The position numbers were made by a program, and so were the translations under genes. From Halocaridina rubra (Eukaryota > Arthropoda > Malacostraca > Decapoda > Atyidae): a stretch of DNA of 64,000 bases. The notes under the pieces were generated by a model. The model saw nothing but the letters and a program-made list of their open reading frames with translations. It searched no databases and had not been told where the DNA came from. Positions within the stretch are counted from its first letter, which is position 1; the number at the start of each line of letters is the position of its first letter. The stretch spans positions 62,001-126,000 of the forward strand of contig JAXCGZ010017040.1 in assembly GCA_037179515.1 (NCBI GenBank), written 5' to 3'. Below, in pieces: positions 15,100 through 64,000 of the stretch.

Positions 15100-16646
15100 T
15101 TATTTGCTCTAAATGAACACGGCATCTGCCCAATGGTATCCACGCAGGTTTTTTTTAAAGAGTTTGCAGATGAACTGGCTACTTTGTGCCATATTTTTCG
15201 ACTCATCACTCAAACAGTATCTATCCTTCATCTTGAATGCATGCTCTAGTTTCTGCCAGTTCCTAAGAGGGGTGACCATTCTATTCCTTCCAACTATGGT
15301 GTTCCACAGGGCTCTGTTCTTTCACCTACTCTGTTCCTTCTCTTCATCAATGATCTACAATCCCCATCTTCCTCTCTTCTTCATAACTTTGCTGATGATT
15401 CTACCCTTCACTTTTCCTCTGTCTTTTCTTCACAACCTTCATCTGCTACTCGTAATCAGTGTAAGAGCCTCCTGGCTAGTACAGTGGTAATGCGCTGGCC
15501 TCGCATTTGCGAGATCGAGGGATCGCGCCTCGTCCAGGCAAGAGAGTTTAAGCTGTTTACTGGGGAGGTTACTGCTGTGGCTGGGCACCACAATGGGGGG
15601 TTGGGGCCTGTGCTGGCTGGTGACTGCCCTATGAGTCCTCCGTGACCCGTTCCACCCATTCGTGGGTGGAGAATCTAAAAACAACAAACATCATAATCAG
15701 TCTCGTATCACTCTTTCTTCTACTCTCCGATTTGCAGAGGGTATCTGAGTGGGACACTCAAAATTTAGTTAAATTGAAAGCCTCCAAGACACAGTTTCTG
15801 GCTATCTCTTTATCTTCTTCTCCTCCTGATAATGCTATTGTCTTCGAAACTAATGAAATTTACCCTCTTAATTCTATCAACATATTAGGATTCCAAATAG
15901 CCTTAAACTTGTCTTGGAGGAATCACATAATACAAATTTCTAAGTCTTTATCCAAAAAACTGGAGTTTTGTTTCGTTTCAGTCATTACTTTTCCTCTTTA
16001 CAGTTACTTAAAATTTATAAAGGTCTTATCTGTCCCTGCTTAGAATACTGCTCACACATCTGGGGTGCTTCTTCTTATACTTATCTCCTTGATAGGGTTG
16101 AATCTTAGGCAGTCAGACTCATTAATGATCCTTCTCTTACTTCTAATCTGGATTCTCTTCTCTCCGCCATAAGGTATCTTCCCTTTCTCTTTTCTATCGC
16201 TACTACTTCCATTGCTGCTCTGATGGGTCAGTGAGTTGCATCCCTCCCCCATTGCCGAGGCCGCATAACACTCGCCAAGCGGCATCATCTCACAGGTACT
16301 GTGCGGAGATTTGTAGTTCGTGGATTGGTCAGTGCAGCGACTGCTTCTTCCCATCTACATCCAGACTCTGGAACTCTCTTATTCCTTCTGTCTTTCCATA
16401 TTCTTATAACCTATCTTCCTTCAAAAAGCAGATCTATTGTCATCTCAGGGCCTAGTCCTCCATATCACTGGGTCCTCTGTACTTTGACTTTTTTTCTGTC
16501 TGTCGTTTTCCTTTGCGTGATATTACCTCATCTCTGCCGTGTACTTAGCCTTTTTCTTTTCCTTTGTCTTTATGTTTTCTCATGCCAGGGCCTTTATTGA
16601 TTAGGGCAGTTTTTGCCAGTCCCGGTGTCACTCATAAAAAAAAAAA
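15100..16646 (+). mobile_element. Jockey-like LINE copy B1 with internal deletion
   Basis: Frames in order: FFKEFADELATLCHIFRLIT, a jump to YGVPQGSVLSPTLFLLFIND-type sequence, FADDSTLHFSS, then SINE, then NEIYPLNSINILGFQIALNL, RNTRQAASSHRY-like and the STSRLWNSLIPSVF end, 3'UTR and A-run at 16637-16646. Compared with the other copies it lacks the RT block between the PVPKK and GVPQGS boxes. Clade (Jockey/BS-like) is my judgement from style only. Confidence 0.75.
15461..15693 (+). mobile_element. tRNA-derived SINE inserted in LINE B1
   Basis: Flanked by an 8-bp duplication TAATCAGT (15453-15460 and 15694-15701). Head has pol III-like boxes (TGGCTAGTACAGTGG and GGATCGCGCC) and an alanine-tRNA-like GCGCTGGCCTCGCATTTGCG. 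A 3' region of unrelated sequence ends AAAAACAACAAACA. Confidence 0.8.
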
Positions 16647-16647
16647 T

Positions 16648-18085
16648 CTACCAATCAACTGCTCTAACACCTGCTATAGCTAAAGTATTTGAAACTTTGC
16701 TCAATGCTCACTCTTGAAATATCTTTAATCTAACTAACTTATATCTGATAACCAACATGGCTATCGCAATGCAAAATCCATTGGTGACCTCCTGTCATAT
16801 CTTAATCATGTATGGTCATCTTCTCTAAGAAGTATGGGGAATCCTTTGTTGTCACTCTTGATAACTCTAAGGCATTTTACAGAGTGTGGCACAATGCTCT
16901 GGTAGCCAAACCTCCTGCTTATAACTTCACCCTTACTCTCTGTTCCCTGATTACCAGCCTTCTTTCTGACCGGTTTATATCTGAGGTTATTGACAACATA
17001 ACATTTAGCTTATTCCCAGTTACTAATTACGCTTCACAGGGTTCTGTTCTTCTACCTTCTTTGTTCCTTCTCTTCATTAATGATCTATTTCAGGTCCCAT
17101 CCTCCTCTTTTCTCCACATCTTTGCCACCAAATTAATCCTTTATGTTTCTTCTGTCTTCTCCTCACGACCTTCGTCTGCCACTATAAACCAGTCTTATAT
17201 CACTGTTTCTTCCATTCTCAACTCCGATTTACAGAGAGCATCTGAGTGGGGCATGCAAAAATATAGTATAATTTAATGCCTCCAAGACACAGTTTCTGGC
17301 TATATCATGATCTTCTCCTCCTGATAACTCTATTATCTTAAAAAAAAAAATATCCTTTTAATATAGTACTATAAACATATCAGGCAAGCAGATAGCCTCT
17401 AACTTGTCTTAGGTCTGTTTCGTTTTCGTGATTACTTTTCTTCTTCCAAACTATTAAAAATCTAAAAGGGCCATATCCATCTCTGTTTAGAATATTGCTC
17501 TCATATATAGGGTGCTTCTTCTTATATTTATATCCTTGATAGGGTTGAATCTAAGGCAATCAGACACATTAATAACTCTCTTTCTACCAATCTCAATCTT
17601 TTTCTCTTTGCCAAAAGGTATCATCCCATTCTCTTTTTTATTGGTACTCTTTCTACCAATGCTCTGATGAGCTGGCGAGCTGCATCCTTCACCAGCTGGT
17701 GAGGCCATGTAACACATGTAAGGCAGCCTCGTCACACATATACTGTGTGGAGATTTGTAGCACATGGCTTGGTCGATGCAGTGACTGCTTCATTCCTTTC
17801 AATGCCAGAATAAAAAAAATCTCTTCTTCTGTCTTCCCTACCTCTTATAACTCTCCTTCCTTCAAAAGACAGTTCTATCGTCATCTCAAAACCTAACTCT
17901 GCCATATTTCTAGGTCTTCATTTCTTTGAGTATTCTTTCAGCATGTCCTTTTCTTAATATTAATAATTCTCTTAATTATGCCTTATCCTTCAGCTACTGT
18001 TTTTTCTTAACATGTTTTCATGTTGCCCAGGCCCGAAAAGGGCAATTTTCTTTGCCTGTCCAGATATCACAATCATAAAAAAAAA
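16648..18085 (+). mobile_element. Jockey-like LINE copy B2, 5'-truncated
   Basis: Starts within RT directly after the A-tail of B1: IGDLLSYLNHVW, FVVTLDNSKAFYRVWHNALV, YASQGSVLLPSLFLLFINDL. The catalytic box is FATK, so dead. Ends with CAGATATCACAATCATAAAA and A-run. Confidence 0.75.
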
Positions 18086-18490
18086 AAAAATTAATTCTAG
18101 ATTGTTTAAGACCAAGGAGACTAGAAGTAGTACTCTAACACGAAAGGCTTTACAGTATAAAGAACAAATTGAGATGCTAAGTAAAAATAGTTCACTCAAG
18201 AGTGTCAGAATCTAGATTTTACTGTCAGAGAATTTGATAAAAGAGCCTGTGATATTAATAAAGCTAAAAACTTACACACCAGGAACTTAGGAAAAATATA
18301 ACAATTCTCAGTGAAGAGGAAATACTATCTTGAAACCAAGAGTCATTTGCTCTCTACCATAAAGATCTATAGTATAAGCAAAAATAAATACACTATAGGT
18401 TAATACAATCCATAAAACAAAGTACATAGTACACACATAATAAGTCCTCTAGCCCAGAAGACTATATAAAAATACAGTCTTTATAAATTG

Positions 18491-18496
18491 TTTATT
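18491..18496 (-). terminator. Candidate poly(A) signal of the minus-strand GLB1-like gene
   Basis: AATAAA on the minus strand about 190 nt past the stop codon. It is the first canonical hexamer I see downstream; the cleavage site itself is not visible. Confidence 0.5.
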
Positions 18497-18684
18497 TCCA
18501 ACATGCAAATACATCTAATAGTATATGAATGGAAAGAACAAAGAGGTATATTTGGTCACAAGTAGATTATTTTGCAATATCTACTTACAATATGCCCCTA
18601 AGTTGACTTTTCAAAAACTGTAGTTAATATGGCACTGCTAATGTATGATACACTTAGATAGAATAGTCTAATTGTACATAGTAT

Positions 18685-52276
<33,592 letters not shown>

Positions 52277-52344
52277 GGCTGCTGGATACTGAAGGGCCTC
52301 TCCAACAACTGCTGCTCATTTATCTTTTTCACATATTGGGCAAC

Positions 52345-52380
52345 CTGAAGAAAAAAAAAATATCATCACAAATCTTATCA
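52345..52380 (-). promoter_or_regulatory. Candidate promoter or acceptor upstream of minus-strand GLB1-like gene
   Basis: TGATAAGA on the minus strand at 52380-52373, identical to the box above the paralogue, followed by a T-rich run and CTTCAG. Read as TTCAG it could be an initiator 70 nt before the ATG; with its polypyrimidine tract it also fits a splice acceptor, implying an upstream noncoding exon. Confidence 0.35.
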
Positions 52381-52562
52381 CCACTTGCACCTTGTAAACT
52401 TCTTATTTTTTTCTGTACCTAAATTTGTGATCCTGTTAGCTTTATGAAAAAGGAAAATATTTTATGTTTACCAATTTATTTCTAGTTTGTTGTCTATCAT
52501 TACATAAAAGATAATTACATACTTATTGGAATTTACTGCACAATTCAAGTCTCCCTTACTAG

Positions 52563-52696
52563 GGCCCGATTTATTAAAGAGTGTAAACCTAGGATACCAT
52601 ATTGTCCGCGTCAGATGTGTTTATGAAATCCATTTGTGTGTGTCTAGCTAACTAACAATATGGTATCCTAGGTTTACACTGTTAAGAAATCGGGCA
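52563..52696. mobile_element. Foldback MITE, shorter copy of the same family
   Basis: About 134 bp with the same ends (GGCCCGATTTATTAAA...AAGAAATCGGGC) but lacking the central part of the 235-bp copy; an internal deletion derivative. Confidence 0.8.
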
Positions 52697-52764
52697 TAAG
52701 AACTTGATTAGTGTTCTTAAGCCCTATATATCATGATGTATTCTCATATGAACTTTATAATAGC

Positions 52765-53020
52765 TGTAGTATGGTTTTGGACTTAAATAGGACTGGTTAG
52801 AACAGTCCGATCCAAAGTCTTCCTTCAGTTACAGTTCTTTTCCTATGCCTACATCTACACCGAATAATCTGGCGTGTTCATAACACATCTTTTACTATCC
52901 CTTCACATCCAACAAGTCACAACACTTCCCATATACATCTCTTTACTTTCATGTTTTCTTGGTGCTCGTGCTTAATAAGGGCAATTATCTTGGGCAGTCC
53001 AGGTGTCACCATAAAAAAAG
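52765..53020 (+). mobile_element. SINE, family D
   Basis: Near full-length copy: head GGACTTAAATAGGACTG, body CCCTTCACATCCAACAAGTC, tail GTCCAGGTGTCACC then A-run. Same family at 2.6, 3.3, 4.6, 35.7, 54.3 and 59.9 kb. Its tail resembles the 3' end of the Jockey-like LINE in this window. Confidence 0.7.
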
Positions 53021-53121
53021 TTTCTATAAATAAAAACTGAGAACCTACTTTATATCATGACTTACTTTCATATGAGAATACATAATGATATATAGGGCTT
53101 AAGAACACTAATCAAGTTCTT

Positions 53122-53356
53122 GGGCCCGATTTCTTAAACAGCGTAAACCTAGGATACCATATTGTTAGTTAGGTAGACACACACAAATGGATTTCATAAA
53201 GGCATCTGACGCGGTTCTGTGTATGGCTTGGATCCCGCCATGGGGGGATCCTAGCCATACACACAACCGCGTCACATGCCTTTATGAAATCCATTTGTGT
53301 GTCTAGCTAACTAACAATATAGTATCCTAGGTTTACACTGTTTAAGAAATCGGGCC
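53122..53356. mobile_element. Foldback MITE, about 235 bp, arms near-perfect over their full length
   Basis: Arms 53122-53235 and 53243-53356 are near-exact inverse complements, starting GGGCCCGATTTCTTAAAC and meeting at a short GC-rich loop around GGATCCCGCCATGG. No coding capacity. Superfamily not determined. Confidence 0.85.
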
Positions 53357-53422
53357 TAAGAACTGACAATCACAAACGAAATAATTCGAACTATTTTATC
53401 TGCCTACGTATTACTTGCCAGG

Positions 53423-53511
53423 GCCAATAAGCTACTGTAATGATAAGAAGAAATGGATGTACTTTTCAGTATGACAACAACACAGGCCTTCGCAGTGTGT
53501 AAGAAGCCAAG
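53423..53511 (+). promoter_or_regulatory. Candidate core promoter and 5'UTR of plus-strand GLB1-like gene
   Basis: CCAAT at 53424-53428, a GATA-type box TGATAAGA at 53441-53448 and an arthropod-style initiator TTCAGT at 53465-53470, 44 nt before the ATG. No good TATA box. Motif matches only; transcription start is not shown. Confidence 0.35.
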
Positions 53512-61241
<7,730 letters not shown>

Positions 61242-61457
61242 GTAGGTCCATATTTACTTTTTCATCATATCCAACTAAGCCAGCAGGGTGTCCACACCGG
61301 TAACAAAAGAATAATGATAGAACTCTTTCAGCACAGACTGTCCACCCTTGCCTCCTCTCTCAGTTTATCTGTGCACGGAAAATATCAAGTAAAGAGGGAC
61401 TGAGCTATGTGAATTCCTATCACTTTCAGTCACCTTTTTCGATACTTAGGGCTTTAG

Positions 61458-61466
<9 letters not shown>

Positions 61467-61548
<82 letters not shown>
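61467..61548. repeat. (TG)(TA)n microsatellite
   Basis: Precedes an RTE-like fragment. Confidence 0.97.
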
Positions 61549-61549
<1 letters not shown>

Positions 61550-61554
61550 TAGAG

Positions 61555-62270
61555 AAAGATGGGGACACTCTTTGGGCTTTTATGGACTAAGATAAAGCGT
61601 ATGACAGGGGTGATAGGGAGCCGTTGTGGAGAGTGTTGCGACTGTATGGAGTAAGTGGAGGTTTGTTGAATGCAGTGAAGGGTCATTACATGAATAGTAG
61701 AGCATGTGTGTGAGTCGGGAATGGTAAAACAGATTGGTTTGCGGTGAATGTAGGTTTACGTCAAGGTTGTGTAATGTCACCATGGTTGTTAAATATGTAT
61801 ATGAATAGAGTGGTAAGGGAAGTAAATGGAAGAGTATTAGACAGAGGCTTGGAATTAGTGGGGGAGTATAGAAGGTTGTGGAAATTGAATCAATTGTTAT
61901 TCGCGGAAGACACTGTACTGGTGGCAGATACTGAGAATGAACTGAATCATTTGGTGACTTGAGTTTGTTAAGATGTGTCAAAGAAGGATGTTGTAAGTCA
62001 TGAGATGCACACTAGGAGCGTTAATGTTGGTGGACTGAATGTAGGTGTAAATGGGGAGTTGCTTGAAGAAGTTGAGAGTTTTAAGTATCTTGGAAGGCAA
62101 ATATCAAGGAATGGACGAGTGGATGCGGAGGGTAGTCGTAGAGTGAAGGAAGCGAGTAAATGTCTTGGTGGTTTGAAAAATGTGATGGGGAATATGAAGG
62201 TGTGCTTGTGCGAGAGCACAGCAAGGAACAGAAACTTGGAATGGAAGAGAGGATGAAAAGAACAAGTTGA
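61555..62270 (+). mobile_element. RTE-like LINE fragment, intron 7 of plus-strand gene
   Basis: RT from about FMD.DKAYDRG to VGLRQGCVMSPWLLNMYMNR, LLFAEDTVLVAD and VNVGGLNVGVNGELLEEVES. The catalytic box is FAED. Starts at a (TA)n array and ends against a CR1 fragment. Confidence 0.75.
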
Positions 62271-62274
62271 AAGT

Positions 62275-62640
62275 GATTACCTAATTGTGATTACAGGAAA
62301 GAGCCCAAAGTTCATATCTTCCCGTCTCCTGATCGGTTCCATTTTGTACTTGGTGATACTTATCATACTTGTCCTTAAAACTATGGATTGAGTTAGAATT
62401 TACTACCTCCTCGCTTAGCGAATTCCAATTATCAACTACTCTTAAACTAAAAAAGTACTTCCTTACATCCTGCCAAGAAGTTTTCTTACGAAGATTCAAA
62501 TTATGACCTCTAGTTCTAGTGCCAGCCATATAATTGGTGTATGTAGCATAGACAGAGTGACGTATTGCTTTTCTTTGCAACGTTTTAATTACTAGGTTAT
62601 AATTATTAGTACCAGACGGGTACAAGGTAAGAATGGACAC
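62275..62640 (-). mobile_element. CR1-like LINE 3' end fragment
   Basis: Frame ends in AGTRTRGHNLNLRKKTSWQD, WNSLSEEVVNSNSIHSFK, then the 3' end TGATTACCTAATTGTGATTA. It abuts an RTE-like fragment in opposite orientation at 62270. Confidence 0.75.
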
Positions 62641-63280
62641 GCAGTGAATCCTTTGCTTATATTTATTCTAGAGTACAACACAACTTCGACGCCTCAATGC
62701 CCCACCCTATGACTATCACACTCTATGATCTATTCGTGCCCCTGGCAAAGTTCTAACTAACTGTCTCTGCCCTGGGTGGCTCTTGAAATACCCCCAGGGG
62801 CAGGGCGTGGCCTGATATCCAATTCTGCCAATAAAATCAAGGGATATCTCGTCCTGCCAATCAACGCCAGGTTCAAAGTGGAATCCCTCCTACTTCCGGG
62901 GAGGAGTTATTGGGCATCTCTCCAGGGCATGTACCTGTGTACGAAACACAAGTTTGTGTTTCCTGTGGTTTAGGAAATGGCTAACTTCCTGGCCTTTCCT
63001 GCCCTTCTCGATGCCAGATCCTAAGTCTCACGGTTCCGGTCATATATTTCCTTGACACTTTCTACAAACATTGTAATAAAATCTCTGTGCCCTCGACCAA
63101 CCGTTACCCCTCAAGATCTGTTACAAGTTTCAGATTCTGGCTTCAGCATGACGGACTGGCTTCAGCATGACGGAAGTCATACGACATCCCTCCCAACCAA
63201 AGCTGAAATATCTCTTATTTCAGTCGAAGCATGGGCTAATTTTCCGGGAGCTCTTGGACATATCCTAGCTAACATTAGTT
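62641..63280 (+). other. GC-richer block, possible LTR or retroelement leader
   Basis: Higher GC than its surroundings. Contains GTAATAAAATCTCTGTG followed about 40 bp later by GATCTGTTACA, an arrangement like an LTR R/U5 end, then a tandem duplication of TGGCTTCAGCATGACGGAC (63138-63172). No recognised protein. Could equally be an unrelated repeat. Confidence 0.25.
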
Positions 63281-64000
63281 TACACTAGAAATGGGGCCGA
63301 ATTATTTAAGCTATTTTCTAAGAATTCCTATACAAATTACACAAACATAACATATATAGAGTACTTTTACAGGCAACTAGAGCATGCAGGGTCTATTTCC
63401 TTGTTGGAAATCTGTAATACAAACATATTCTTATATTTAAACAACCATAATTCCAGTGTGAAACTAATATCAAACATTAATTAAGATCAAAAGCCAGTTT
63501 AAATCAAAACAATTCATCTACTTCTCTCGTTTCTTTAAAAGACTAAATTGAGTTAATTACGGTAAAATCATAACTTATGTAGCACATTAGCAAACAAATG
63601 AGGTAGAGTATTGGCATGTATACACATTTAAAATGATATAGACCATAACATCAACAGTAATTTCTATAAGAGACCTTACCTTCATAAATTCTATTCCTAT
63701 CATTATTAGGGGCATTGACTTGTCTTAAAATTAAGCCTTAAAAACTACTCCTGAAAGAAAACATGTTTTACTGTGTGTAAAGTCAAAACATTTATTGTCT
63801 TTATATGCAATTACTATTCAGAGACCACTTAATATAAAAACTTAATGAACCTAAAGATTAAATCATAATTCAAATAATAATAATGCTAAAACAAAACACT
63901 AATATTATTTAAGCAGAAAACAACTTATTAATCTTAGTTCAAATCATACAATTTATCAATGGCACTTATTCAATACTATATCTAAGGGAGACTCTGAGTT
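63281..64000. other. Intronic or intergenic end of window, nothing recognised
   Basis: AT-rich, no further GH35 exon. If the plus-strand gene is complete, this lies in its intron 7. Confidence 0.5.

Larger units (their letters stand above)
52563..53356. repeat. Large inverted repeat between the two GLB1-like genes
   Basis: The block 52563-52752 is found again in inverted order at 53067-53356. Each side has a foldback MITE plus about 55 bp of identical flank (AAGAACTTGATTAGTG... against its complement). The spacer 52753-53066 holds a SINE. The whole lies between the start codons of the two genes. Confidence 0.85.

Noticed and set aside
15439..15687. 82-codon frame with Ser/Pro-rich protein on the minus strand
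   Set aside because: Lies wholly on the antisense of a tRNA-derived SINE.
61242..64000. Further GH35 exons of the plus-strand gene
   Set aside because: I looked for the YDAPLSEAGD-type exon and a matching acceptor and found none; the gene continues beyond the window or is truncated.

Overview
This is a eukaryotic nuclear window, most likely from a decapod crustacean. The reasons are: extremely long (TA)n arrays (several of 80-410 bp) with many (CT)n/(GA)n tracts; short TTAGG-type arthropod telomere-like runs; and a dense mix of CR1-like, RTE-like and Jockey-like LINEs, tRNA-derived SINEs and pogo/Tigger-like DNA transposons. Species assignment is inference. There are no operons, CRISPR arrays or bacterial features.

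The only host genes I can support are two GH35 beta-galactosidase genes (beta-galactosidase-1-like, closest in motif style to GLB1L2/GLB1L3), arranged head to head. The minus-strand gene is complete: 14 coding exons from 52276 down to 18685, 658 codons including stop, with a signal peptide, both catalytic glutamates and a C-terminal galactose-binding region. The plus-strand gene starts at 53512 and shows its first 7 coding exons (to 61241); the rest must lie beyond position 64000. The seven shared exons have identical lengths (48, 206, 186, 142, 163, 153, 147 nt) and identical intron phases, so the two are duplicates of one gene. Their start codons are 1,235 bp apart. Both upstream regions carry the same TGATAAGA box, and a large inverted repeat made of foldback MITEs lies between them.

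Layout: 0-6.3 kb is a patchwork of pogo/Tigger-like DNA-transposon derivatives with TA target duplications, SINEs and a ~0.8 kb hairpin. 6.3-9.5 kb is mostly unclassified, with a perfect 54-bp palindrome. 9.5-11.9 kb is a minus-strand CR1-like LINE cut off by a 390-bp (TA)n array. 12.3-13.6 kb is a Tigger-related segment in which a 180-bp piece has become a tandem array. 15-18.1 kb holds two adjacent Jockey-like LINE copies, one with a SINE inserted. 18.5-52.3 kb is the minus-strand gene, whose introns hold a CR1 nested in an RTE LINE (21.2-26 kb), an RTE endonuclease remnant (33.7-34.5 kb), a Jockey-like LINE (39-40.6 kb) and the longest Jockey-like copy with an LTR-like insertion (46.4-49.9 kb). 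52.3-53.5 kb is the shared intergenic region, and 53.5-64 kb the plus-strand gene with its own CR1, RTE and SINE insertions.

The two genes would encode secreted or lysosomal exo-beta-galactosidases; a digestive (hepatopancreas) role is plausible but inferred. Everything else is mobile or repetitive DNA, nearly all visibly decayed.
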